Origin: Epichloe hybrida | Lineage: Eukaryota > Ascomycota > Sordariomycetes > Hypocreales > Clavicipitaceae | Reading direction: 5' to 3' | Assembly: GCA_019022495.1 (NCBI GenBank) | Contig: JAFEKR010000148.1 | Span: forward strand, 1 to 17,141 | Length of the DNA: 17,141 nucleotides | In this document: piece by piece, positions 1 to 9,334 of the stretch | Layout: every line of letters begins with the position of its first letter | How positions within the stretch are numbered: position 1 is the stretch's first letter | Program-made: the position numbers and the translations under genes | Notes under the pieces: generated by a model | What the model saw: the letters and a program-made list of their open reading frames with translations, nothing else | Told to the model about the DNA's origin: nothing | Database searches by the model: none

Positions 1-916
1 CGACAGACAGGACCGACAGACAGGACTGGTAGGAGCGGAGCGCCGCACTGGACTGCAAACCGAGGCCAGCAGACAGAGACCACGGGAAACCTGTTGGCCG
101 CTGTGATGCAGGGGCGGCTGCGGCTGCGGCTGCGCGGGTACCTCGCGCTATTTTCCATGCGGTTCCGGTACGTTGATGCAAACGGGTAACAATACGGAGC
201 GCGTCTAGAACGACCGAGCAAGGAACGACTTGTGACGACTCCACGAGTGAATCTCCACGAGTGAATCTCCACGAGTACAGTAAATCTCCACGAGGTGCAT
301 CTTCAATTTCCCCTTTAGCCTTCATCCCAATCCGTACTGGTTTTGCGGCCAATGCCGGCCATCGCTCTTTGGTTGTTTCGTGAGTCATGACCGCGCTCTC
401 CATTACGCCTCGTGGGCATCTGTGGAATAGCCTACTAGACGGCTGCTGGCCACGATAACTGTAACATGGCGGATGTGAAGCTGTATCGGGGAGTTGATAA
501 CAAACGACTTCGTACTCGAGTCAAGTTGTCATATTGACAATGATGATGACCCTTGGTCGAGCTGCCTTTGTTCTTGTCCAATCAAGCCCGCGCTTCGCCA
601 AGCACCCCACCACGACGCCCCTGCCCAGTGCCCGCTGCCCCTCCATTGTCACCGCCATGGCCCTGACGCTTCTCCTTGACCGACCTTGTCTCTGTTGTTG
701 CTTCTCTATCCATTGATATTTTCTCGTTCCCGTTGTTGGTATAGGTAAACCATTTCTTTACCTCTGTACCCCGGCCGACCGACTAACCGATTGAATCCCA
801 ATAGCTTTTTTTAGGAGGGTTTCTTCTTCCTTAATCAGCATCAAACAACGCTTTCCTTCACTCTTTCAAAGGCTGAGGGGACCCCCCCCCCCTCCCAAAC
901 CAAGTTCCTTTTCAAC
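1..916. other. Gene-free 5' region of the RhoGDI gene
   Basis: No convincing coding region is visible; the few open frames are under 65 codons and have no recognisable family. The region holds a duplicated GACAGACAGGA-like stretch at the left edge, a GGCTGC run near 113-133, four copies of CTCCACGAG (239-294), and a pyrimidine-rich leader that ends in a run of 11 C (882-892) about 25 nt before the RhoGDI start codon. CT-rich leaders of this kind are common in front of fungal housekeeping genes. It is most simply read as promoter plus 5' untranslated region; I cannot place the transcription start. Confidence 0.6.
239..294 (+). repeat. CTCCACGAG short direct repeats, four copies
   Basis: The 9-mer CTCCACGAG occurs at 239-247, 253-261, 267-275 and 286-294. 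The first three are spaced by exactly 14 nt (unit CTCCACGAGTGAAT) and the fourth by 19 nt. The array lies about 620 nt upstream of the RhoGDI start codon. It may be a local slippage repeat or a cluster of binding sites; no known factor is assigned. Confidence 0.85.
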
Positions 917-1865
917 ATGGCCTCCCACGGCGATGAGACCATGCCTGAGGAGACTCAGGGCTATAAGCTCTCTCAGCCCAAGCAGAGCTTGGCCGAGTAC
1001 CAACAGATGGGTATGTCATCTCGGCATTTTCTGCGTTGCCCCCCTCTTTTAAAACACTCTTCCTCCTTTTGGCGTCCTATTGCTATGTGCAGTTTCCAGC
1101 TTCCCCTGTATCATGTGGGGGGGGGGGGGGTTGTCCTTTTAGCATGCAATGGAAAGCTAATACATCTGAACCAGATGCCGGCGACGAATCTCTCCAGCGA
1201 TACAAGCAGTCTCTCGGCCTGGGTGATGGCAAAGACATATCCGACCCCAACGACCCCCGCGTCTGCATCATCCTCGCCCTCACCATGGATTCCGCTGGAC
1301 GCGATCCCGTCACCATCGATCTCTCCACCCCCGGAAGCGAGAACAGTCTCAAAGACAAGCCCTTCAGGATCAAGGAGGGTTCCAAGTTCACCATGAGCGC
1401 TCGATTCAAAGTCCAGCACGAGATTCTCAGCGGCTTGCACTACGTTCAGGTCGTCAAGCGCAAGGGCATCCGCGTGTCCAAGGACTCTGAGATGATTGTA
1501 AGATTGAACTCGCGTCTTTAAAAAAAAAAAAAAAAGAAAGAAACCTAGCCCCCCCAAAAAGGGACCAAGAAAAATGGAACCTCTTTTGCTCACTCATTTC
1601 TCCTTCCGCAGGGGAGCTACGCGCCCAACACCGATAAGCAGCCAAACTACATCAAGAAATGTAAGTCTATGGCCAAGAATCTCGCATCCAAGACTGGACA
1701 TCAAGACCCATGTACTGAAACTCCCCCGACGCAGTCCAAGAAGAGGAAGCACCTTCTGGTATGCTCGCCCGCGGCCACTACAACGCCCTTTCTAGCTTCG
1801 TCGATGATGATGGAAAGAAGCACCTCAGCTTTGAGTGGAGCTTTGACATTGCCAAGGACTGGTAA
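917..1865 (+). CDS. rdi1: Rho GDP-dissociation inhibitor (RhoGDI)
   Basis: Exons 917-1010, 1175-1497, 1612-1660 and 1735-1865 give a 198-residue protein, the usual size of fungal RhoGDI. Introns are 164, 114 and 74 nt with GT/AG ends, and the phases join cleanly. The N-terminal arm (about residues 1-60, with [13 protein letters not shown]) is followed by the immunoglobulin-like prenyl-binding domain, with the family blocks [32 protein letters not shown] and the C-terminal [11 protein letters not shown]. Family knowledge: RhoGDI binds prenylated, GDP-bound Rho/Cdc42/Rac, extracts it from membranes and keeps it soluble in the cytosol, so it controls polarity and morphogenesis. The start is the first in-frame ATG after a CT-rich leader. 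Intron 1 carries a run of 14 G and intron 2 a run of 16 A. The gene is convergent with the Ppg1 gene. Identification is secure; the symbol follows yeast RDI1. Confidence 0.95.
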
Positions 1866-2204
1866 CCTGTACAGGGTTCTGTCACGAGGCAATGGCGGGG
1901 GTCGGCATCATATTTTTGTTAAGCGTCATGAGGAAACGAAAATACCTGCGAATATGCTCCTCTAGGGAGGAAAATTTGCCTTTTTGTCTTTTACACACAA
2001 ATATCACACAAATACTTCTCAAGGACAAGAGAAATACAAGCAAATTGCTCAAATCCACCCAAAGATGAAGACCGTGTGAATGAATCTATAGAAAATGCTG
2101 GTTGAGTGCTCTTCATAAAACGTCGATATGCAACGCTATCTAGCCGTTCAAGAATTTTTAAAAAAGGACAATGACATCGCATGCGTGTGCAAAACGGACG
2201 CTGG

Positions 2205-2243
<39 letters not shown>

Positions 2244-2287
2244 ACACTATACATATACATTCGAGAAGCTCATACGAAGGAGTCCCT
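1866..2287. other. Convergent 3' intergenic region between RhoGDI and Ppg1 genes
   Basis: This 422-nt gap separates the stop codons of two genes that point at each other, so it must hold both 3' untranslated regions and both polyadenylation sites. Apart from the CAGG microsatellite there is no coding or RNA signal that I can support. Confidence 0.6.
2203..2243 (+). repeat. CAGG tetranucleotide microsatellite
   Basis: About ten uninterrupted GGCA/CAGG units run from 2203 to 2243, located 44 nt beyond the Ppg1 stop codon and therefore probably within its 3' untranslated region. It makes spurious open frames full of AGRQ or CLPA repeats on both strands, which are not genes. Confidence 0.95.
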
Positions 2288-3555
2288 TTACAGGAAGTAA
2301 TCGGGCAACGCATTACCATCGGCAGTCTTATCGCCACTTGGTTGCGTATCCTTGTGCTGGTCGTTCTCCGGCGCCGCAGCAAAGACGTTGAAAAATCTTT
2401 CGCCGTTATCGCTGACCTCCAGTACACTGGCCATGTTGCCGCATCTATAACAGTAGTTCGGAGCACTCCATACAGTGCTCAGCCTGTCGTCATAAAGCAC
2501 CTGGAACCCCTCTTGACAGAGCTGATGTGCCCGCAGAATATGTGACATGTTGTTCACGGCCAAGAACTTCTTGACCACCTGTGCTCCGAAGGTATAGCCG
2601 GCGCCTCGAGGCGAGAGAGAGAATTCATCGCGTTCGGGATCCGGGTCAGACCATACAAGATCTGCCATGGGGCCTTCGTGGGGGATCTCGCGGAATCGGT
2701 CTATGATTTTTATTTGGTCTATGGAATGTATCGACGGGGATAAACCTGGCATTTTCACAAATGATGAGTTAGCCCAGTCTTCTTTCTCTCTTCAGTATCG
2801 CATCTCAGCATCAACCGTGGGGAAGGAACAGGGGCGAATTGTGACTTACCACCGTGAACGCAAAATATTTGATTATCAATGACGACGCTCAACGTCAGAA
2901 AGTCAAACATGTCTGTGAAGTAATGCCAAACATTGGCGTTGCCGTATTTTCGCGAGCACTCAGTATAAAATCCATACGACTGCGTGACGCCTCGAGACTC
3001 GTGATTTCCGCGGATCAAGTGCACGCGGTTCGGGTATCGTAACTTTAAACAAACAAGCAGCGAGATGGTTTCTACACTGAACATGCCACGGTCGACGTAA
3101 TCGCCTGCCCAGTGAAAAAGAGTATCAGCAATTTGTAATCGTGTGAAATTGCATGGGGAGCAGCGTCAACCGAGTCAGGCTCAGGCTCGGGCCCGATGTC
3201 GCGCTCGGGGTTTCCGGGGAATCGAGGGTCTCTCTACCTAGGAAAAGGTAATTCGTATCGGGACAATAGCCGCCTATTCTAAATATCTCGATGAGGTCGA
3301 AGAACTGGCCGTGAATATCCCCCACGACAGTGACTGGAGCGCGCACGTGGACGACGTTGCTCTCGCGCATGAGCAACTCCTTCGTTTTTGCGCATACGGC
3401 TTCGATGACTGATTCTGCCAACAGTTCCTTTTTGTAGAGGCGCGAGATGCACTCATCCAAGTCGACAGATGCTACACCTCTCGTTAGGATCTCCTTCCGC
3501 CCGTCGTAACAAGGTGTGGTATTAACAGAGGTTGCGAACCTGGTAAGCTCGGCAT
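2288..3555 (-). CDS. ppg1: Ppg1-type PP2A-like Ser/Thr protein phosphatase catalytic subunit
   Basis: Exons in coding order are 3540-3555, 3238-3471, 2850-3104 and 2288-2745, giving 320 residues; introns are 68, 133 and 104 nt. PPP-family metal and catalytic motifs are complete: GDIHG (56-60), GDYVDRG (84-90), RGNHES (115-120), HGGL (167-170), [11 protein letters not shown] (262-272) and a PP2A-like C-terminal DYFL. The N-terminus ([15 protein letters not shown]) and the blocks [23 protein letters not shown] and NVFAAAPEN point to Ppg1 rather than PP2A, PP4 or PP6. Family knowledge: Ppg1 works with the Far/STRIPAK-like scaffold, in yeast restraining mitophagy through Atg32 dephosphorylation. 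There is no ATG next to the conserved N-terminus; the ATG at 3555 is used because a mini-exon joined across a CTAAC-containing intron restores the frame. A 3' site 6 nt earlier is also possible and would change the junction by two residues. It shares an upstream region with the zinc-knuckle gene. Confidence 0.93.
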
Positions 3556-4033
3556 GATTACTTGTTTGCGCCGAAGAGCAATGTGCTTTTTAAACGACGG
3601 AATACTTGTGTGAAAAGGAGCCCGGCGACGTTTGATAGCCCAAGCTCTTTCTCAAGTCTGGTCGTTTCGATATCTACTCCGTGAAGAGGAAGTATCTAGA
3701 GATGCACTGGCTGTATGCACCAACATGATCGGGGTAGCCTGGAAGCTCTTGCTTGGGCAGATGGAGCCTGTAGCGGCCGTCGCAGTGGCAATGTTTATGC
3801 AGGCATTTGGATCTCGGCAGGCGATTTGAAGTCGATGAGACGCAGGCGGAGCTTGATACGTGGATGGGAGACGTCGGTGGGTTGCCGGACGTGTATTTGC
3901 GCAGTGTTTGTTGATGTTGGTTGTTCGAGCACGGAAGTCTGGGTACAAACGGAGTAGAATGGGCTTTGACCCACTCTGGCTCTGACACTTAGTCATCATG
4001 TACAGCTACAAGCGGTGTCATGTGTGGTGTGAT

Positions 4034-4068
4034 GTGATGACTGATGAGGTGATGACTGATGACTGATG
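4034..4068 (+). repeat. GTGATGACTGATG direct repeat
   Basis: GTGATGACTGATG occurs at 4034-4046 and 4049-4061, followed by a further partial ACTGATG copy to 4068. It is AT/GC balanced, short and located about 480 nt from the Ppg1 start and 620 nt from the zinc-knuckle start. Function unknown. Confidence 0.8.
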
Positions 4069-4600
4069 GTGCTACCGAGAACTCGTTGGCCCGTGCGCCG
4101 TCTCACGTGGTCGTGGTACATGATGTTCCAGCACCTTCAGCTTCATGGCGTCTCTGAGTCTCTGAGCTAACGGAACCGCGCAGTTCGTGGCCGATTCACA
4201 GCAAATCTTCCACCTCTTCTGTTTACCAGTTTCATGTGGCTCCTCTCACGGAGTCTATCGAGGCCTGGGGGAGGGGACCCGTGAAACGTTGTTCGCCGAT
4301 TCACCTTGACGGCTTTGTCATCAGCGCGACGTCGACACTTCAGTTACTTCGTACTGGACAACTCATTTGACGCCAGCGAAGTGGCCAACGAGGGACAGCT
4401 TCGTACCTGTTGAATGCGTCAGACGTCCAGCCACGTCACTCGACGCGTGGTTATCTGAGAGGAAAACATTGCCGCGACGACTTGCTCATACACGATTGCG
4501 TCCAAGAAAGAACAAAGAAAACTGGACTCATCTTCTGAGCGATCTCCACCTGGAAAGCCGAGCGCGAACCCAGCGACTGGGGGTGGATGTAACCCTCATA

Positions 4601-4656
4601 CTACGCATATACTACGCATACTACGCATACCACGCATACTACGCATCCTACGCGTT
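4601..4656 (+). repeat. Six-copy CTACGCATA repeat ahead of the zinc-knuckle gene
   Basis: Copies start at 4601, 4612, 4621, 4630, 4639 and 4648, with one period of 11 nt and then an exact 9-nt period. Five copies carry ACGCAT and the last carries ACGCGT, the core recognised by MBF/Mbp1-type APSES factors in yeasts. The array ends 31 nt before the ATG, so it is either promoter-proximal or in the 5' untranslated region. Confidence 0.85.
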
Positions 4657-4687
4657 TCGCCCATTGCATGCGGTTTATGGGGTTGAC

Positions 4688-5180
4688 ATGCCAAATCCAA
4701 CTCCTGGCCAACCTGGCCGAACGGATGAACCCCAATGCTACAACTGTGGTCTCGGAGGTCACTGGGCAGTCGCTTGTCCAGAGCCTACCAGAGCAACTCC
4801 AGCGTAAGCAGAGCTCAATGGACAAAAAGACTGCGGCCCGAGCTGCCAAACAAGTTGCCAAACACGTCACTAACTTCTCTTCAGAGGCCTGGCCGCTTGG
4901 AGAAACTCATCCAACCCGAACACGTTTTACTCAAAGGGGCAAGGGTCCAGCTCGAGCAAACGATCAAAAGGGCCCATCATCACCAAATATGCTCCTCCCG
5001 TATCGCAATTTCCCACAGGAATAGGCCATGTGCCTCCCCCGCCGGGTCATCATGCTCACCCTCACCCTCATTCACACCCGCATGGGCATCCGCATGGGCA
5101 TCCGCATCCGCATCCGCAACCACCGCCTCCTCCGCCTTCCTCATATCTGGCTCAGCCTCCCTCATATCACCCATACACTT

Positions 5181-5211
<31 letters not shown>

Positions 5212-6591
5212 TGCATACGCTGGCAGTTTCATTCCTACTCCCTATGGCTATCCTCATCCACACTACTCCCCTCCTCCTCCTCATGGCACATCTCCTTACG
5301 GTCCTCCTGGATATGGAGGGCCACCGCCAGGGCCACTGCCACCTCTCAACCCGCCTCCTGGGGGCCATTTTCCGTCTAACAGAATAGATGGACAGGAGCA
5401 TATACAGCAGCGTCATAATCATGGCTTCTCTCGCTCTCCACCGCTACCACACTCATCGCCTCACGCTAAATCAACACCATTACGGAAAAGATCAGAGTCT
5501 CGGTCCAAATCGGGTCCTACTTTGCCCCCAAAGCCGCCGGCAGGGATTGTGTCCCACCCTCTCCCGCCCAAACCTCCCAAGAGTCACGACCAAATCAACC
5601 AGCACCATGACCACAGAAACAAGCGAAAGAATGATCGCCATAACAAGGGGAGAGACAGAAGACAGTCAAATGAACACCACAACCAACGGAAACCGAATCC
5701 TGGCCCTCATCGCGACAGCCAACCCCAGCGTTCGGCAGAGAACCGTCGCTCTAGCGGGTCACGGCGGGGTCAACGGCAGAACCATGGAGGCTCCAATGCA
5801 AAGAAACAACCATCTGCTGCTGTCGCATCTGATAACCCGATGTTGGAATCAAAGGGACGGGACGGGGGCAGACGGCCCTCTAGTGATCATGCAGCGCCGC
5901 CTCCTTCGCCTGTTGAACAGATTGATCGCAGAATTGATGAGCACGAGTCACCGCCGAAACCTGTCGGCTCTTTCGTTGAAGGCAGTGAGACGTATGCCAA
6001 CGGAATGAGTAATGATGGGAGGGAGAACGAGAAGAGCTCGGAGGTATCGAACACTTACGTGCATGTAGAAAATGCGGAAGATTCTGACCGGCGATCACCA
6101 TCAGACTATCATGGCAGCAGTAGCAAACACTCCGCCGACCAGGACAGCAAGAGCCACGAGCGAGAAGCAAAAAGGCCGAGATTAGAAGATTCCGCCAAGG
6201 GGGAAACGGGCACACCCGACGTTGAGGAGGGCGAGGAATGTCTTTGGAACACACTCGATGTGCCACGCGAGGCAGATAGAAGGCAACAGACGGGAAGAGA
6301 TCATGCAGCGGCTAGGAGAAGGGAATCTGGTGGCTCTCGAGCATCTCGGCATTCTTCACCATCCATCCAGTCATCTGACTTGAATTCGTTGGAAGCTGAA
6401 CTTCTTGGTCGTCCCGCCAAACAGAAGCCTTCCGAGAAGTCCAACACACGCCATCGTGGAGAGAATCTTGACAAACGACTCATACCAAAACGACGGCGAG
6501 CGAATACGAACTCTGCCTACAGGTAAAGTGGTTTGGTGGCCTGAATTTCGTGTGTACGTATATGCTAACTTGTTGTAGCCGCCGGTGGTAA
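4688..6591 (+). CDS. Zinc-knuckle (CCHC) protein with His/Pro-rich and basic low-complexity regions
   Basis: Exons 4688-4803, 4885-6522 and 6579-6591 give 588 residues; introns are 81 and 56 nt, both with CTAAC-type branch sites. A single zinc knuckle, C-x2-C-x4-H-x4-C, uses C17, C20, H25 and C30, followed by PEPTRATPAGLAAW as in related fungal proteins that I recall only as unnamed zinc-knuckle proteins. Next come KYAPP, a His-rich stretch (94-115), poly-Pro with Tyr (118-150), and a long polar part rich in Arg, Lys, Ser and His with likely nuclear signals (AKRPRL, PKRRR). A short conserved-looking LEAELLGRPAK lies near the end. CCHC knuckles usually bind single-stranded RNA or DNA, so a nuclear RNA-related role is inferred, not shown. 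The start is the first ATG in this frame; two out-of-frame ATGs lie 11 and 20 nt upstream. The last exon adds only SRRW and the stop. Confidence 0.85.
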
Positions 6592-7292
6592 CTCACATGC
6601 TCCGCCGCGATGTAAACTCCACGGTGAACATGGAGGCATCGTATGGGAATTGTGCCGACTCCTTTGTACCATGCCATCTCGGCATACTTTATTTTAATGA
6701 CGACAACGACCAACTCGTGCATTACCTGGAGTTTTTTTTTTTTTCCCCTTGGCACATTGCTGCTTGCGGTTCCTTTGGTACCATCCAGAGCATTACTCTG
6801 GAGGTATCTTCAATATTTCATAGTGGAAAAATAATCAACAATCTACCATGTCTTAGTCTTTTCGGAAAAATTGTTGAAAACTCCCTTTTCATGAGCCCTT
6901 TGGTCGTACATGGAAGAAGCCTTTTGACCTGTCCACCACCCCCTTCTTTGAATTCTGCGACATTCCGCATGATCAAGGAGGGCAAGGAAGTGTCTCACAT
7001 ATTAGGAAGCAAAAATGGAGAAATTTTCAAAATAAAATTAGGCTACTCTCGACCAGGAGATGACGGGCCCGCTTGGCCATGTCTAACGATGAATCTGAAA
7101 AATTAAAAAAAAAAAGAGAGAGAACGAGAAATATGGAAAAAATCGTCACGGGAAACACTCCATACAGCCCAACAGGCCCACGACGCCCCCCAAAAGAAGT
7201 TTATCCAATCTCAATACGTCTGTAGCGTGTCCTCGTGATGGGCTCGGCACCTATGCTCGACCTTGTGTCCACAACAAGACTGGGCGAGAATC
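6592..7292. other. Convergent 3' region between zinc-knuckle and gEgh16-like genes
   Basis: The gap holds the 3' ends of two converging genes. An open frame of 173 codons on the plus strand (6585-7106) begins inside the last zinc-knuckle exon, passes through a run of 13 T (6732-6744) and has no recognisable domain; I do not call it. An A-rich stretch lies near 7103-7114. Confidence 0.6.
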
Positions 7293-8431
7293 TCACTCGC
7301 GGTTGAATTCCATGCGCTTCTTGAGGCGGTAGGCGATGGCGCGCTTGCGAGCAGCCTGGGTCTGAGTGAAGGCAGCGGAGCCGCCAAAGGGACCGGCAGC
7401 AGCACTGTTGGCAACGCGGACGATGCAGACGTTCTCGGCGCCACCTGCCTTGCCGTTGCACGTCATGCCCTCGGGCATCTTGACCTTGAGGGGGAAGTCG
7501 GTGTTTGTGGCCGCGGAGAGACTGCCGATGATGGGAACTTTGCTGCCGGGAACATTCTGGGTGATTTGGGCGTTCTGGAAGGCACTGGCATCAGTGCCGC
7601 CGGATGAAGGGTCAATGGAAGCGGTCAGGGGACCGGCACCGTCCTGGTTGATCTGTTGAGGGAGCGAGGCTTGTTAGTTGCGGGATTACTGTGGGGAGGA
7701 GGAAGTCGTACCTGTCGGAAGACCAAGGAGACTTCGCCAGTCTCATCGGCCGTGGGAAGACCCTGCTTGGCACCCTGGCCGGAGGTATCGGCGATCATGC
7801 TCTCAGCCGGAGCATTGTTCTTGTTGCCGCCGCCGCCGCGACCGCCGCCGGCTTTGTTGCCCCCAGCAGCACTGGCACGGCCACCGCCGCCACGGCCGCC
7901 GCCGCCGCCTCCGCCAAGAAGACCAAAGATTTGGCCAAGTTGTCGCTTGTACTCGTCGCGTCGCTGCTGTCTCTGCTTGTTGAGTCCCGAGAGGTCGTCC
8001 TCCTGTCCGACGGAACCAGAAGTGCCGTTGTTGGTGGGCGTCTTGCCACTACCACCGGAGCCCATGAAGGCGCTGATGACGGCACTGGCGTCAACGGGAC
8101 CATTTCCCTGGGTTCTTCCGAGAGGACTGGCCTTGCCGCTCCTCATGTCACGGTCACGGATGATGGCCGTGTCGGCCTGAGAGCCGCAGCGGTTGCTGGA
8201 GCAGTCACGAGGAGTGCCATCGGCGACTTGAGAAAACGAGGCGATGCATGTTAGTTCCGGGAAGGCGGCTCATGAACCAAGTTGGGGGGGTCATCTTTTC
8301 GAGCTGAAAAAAAAAAAAAACGTACTTGACAGACCAGGCATTATGACACCATTGGCGCCCTGGATCTTGGTAACAACACCGTGGGCTGCAGCAGAAGCCG
8401 CCAGGGCAGCAGAGACGATGGCGTAACGCAT
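7293..8431 (-). CDS. Secreted gEgh16 / GAS1-MAS3-like protein
   Basis: Exons in coding order are 8326-8431, 7712-8226 and 7293-7652, giving 326 residues; introns are 99 and 59 nt. A signal peptide (about 1-16, MRYAIVSAALAASAAA) is followed by HGVVTKIQGANGV, then DGTPRDCSSNRCGSQADT, the typical start of gEgh16-family proteins. Four cysteines (44, 49, 272, 283) could make two disulfides. A Gly-rich insert with Arg/Asn/Ala spans about 137-172, preceded by a charged QRQQRRDEYKRQ segment; the C-terminal part contains MPEGMTCNG and ends in a basic tail. Family knowledge: relatives include powdery-mildew Egh16 and Magnaporthe GAS1/GAS2 (MAS3), expressed in appressoria and contributing to host penetration; biochemical activity is unknown. 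The sole histidine is H17, the predicted first mature residue. Intron 1 begins GTACG followed by 14 T. Its long upstream region on the right is repeat-rich. Family call is confident; role in this organism is inferred. Confidence 0.9.
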
Positions 8432-9295
8432 TTTGGTTTACTTGTGTGTGAATAAAAAGATGGCAAGGTCCAAGACGGGGATAAATGAAAAGATGGAAAG
8501 GTCTGCTCTGCTTTGGGGAGAGAAGAAAGTCGGGATTGATTGTTATCAGTAAGAGGCCACCGGGGCAAGAAGAAGAAACACGAAGCAGAAGAGAGAGAAA
8601 GAGAAGGGGATGGAAAAGAAAAAAAAAAAGGAGACGACAGCTAATATGTCGGGTGAATGGAGACTGAAATCGGGTTGTTCCCTGGGCAGAAGAACGGGAC
8701 GAGTCAAGGTGGTTATATACTTTGCTCTCTCCTCATGTCGTTCCGATTCGGGCAAGCTGATTCCCGGGAGGAACTTCTCAGGGTCAAATCGTGAGCGAAC
8801 TAGTGAAGCGCAAGAGCGCAAGAGCGCCTCCGATATGGATCGATGTCCGTTGAGAAGTTGATTTCCCTCCCGCCTCGGCGGCCCTGAAACACCATTGCCG
8901 GAAGGCGATGAGTGCGAACGGAGGGGACTGTTTGGGGGGGAGGACAACGAGGACACGGGGATTGTTTTGGAGTCTGGGCGAGAGCGAGGACGCCAGGAGG
9001 CCCGAACGGGTCCCCGAGTCCGACTTGTGCTGCGCCGTCACGAGTGACACAAGTCCACGACGTGCATGGTGAGAATCTCGCATGTCTGATCAGCCTTCTC
9101 TCGGAACATGGCCAAAACCACGCTAACTCCCCAGCCCGCCTTGCCTGCTTGCCTTGGCGCGTTCCATTCAGCAAGGGGTTCACGTAAAGAAACGTGGCAA
9201 CTTTGTTCGACAAGGGCTCCCCTCCCGCTAGCGAAAGTTTGTTTCTCGCAACCGTGCCATTCCTTCAAACGTATGGCGTCGGGGAATGCGGCCGT

Positions 9296-9328
9296 GTTGC
9301 CATGTTGCCGAGTTGCCGAGTTGCCATG
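9296..9328 (+). repeat. GTTGCC-based 9-nt tandem repeat
   Basis: Imperfect units GTTGCCATG / TTGCCGAG recur at about 9-nt spacing across 9296-9328, directly before the ACCGGC array. They create artificial peptides with repeated CRVAEL or PSCHV in the overlapping open frames. Confidence 0.75.
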
Positions 9329-9334
9329 TTTCGC

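Larger units (their letters stand above)
3556..4687. other. Divergent promoter region between Ppg1 and zinc-knuckle genes
   Basis: This 1.13-kb stretch lies between two divergent start codons and should contain both promoters. Small open frames on both strands lack family features, and one of those running into the zinc-knuckle gene opens with TTG, not ATG. Visible structure is limited to two tandem repeats (4034-4068 and 4601-4656) and a duplicated TCTCTGAG near 4150. I see no RNA gene. Confidence 0.6.

Noticed and set aside
4601..4656. CRISPR-like or other defence repeat array
   Set aside because: Units are contiguous 9-mers without spacers, in a eukaryotic genome; this is a minisatellite or site cluster.
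4367..4687. In-frame N-terminal extension of the zinc-knuckle protein with a YYAYYAYHAYY repeat
   Set aside because: The open frame begins with TTG at 4367, and no ATG exists in this frame before 4688. The Tyr/Ala peptide is only the translation of the 9-nt repeat.
6585..7106. 173-codon open frame on the plus strand
   Set aside because: It overlaps the last zinc-knuckle exon, runs through 13 T read as poly-Phe, has no domain or splice support, and lies where both neighbours' 3' ends must be.
7656..8254. Antisense open frames of 174 and 187 codons over the gEgh16-like gene
   Set aside because: They are the complement of GC-rich Gly codons, read as poly-Pro or poly-Ala, and show no family similarity; the minus-strand gene is clear.
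7293..8431. Classical LPMO-type histidine brace in the gEgh16-like protein
   Set aside because: The protein has a single histidine, so a two-histidine brace within one chain is impossible; only the weaker terminal-His idea is kept.
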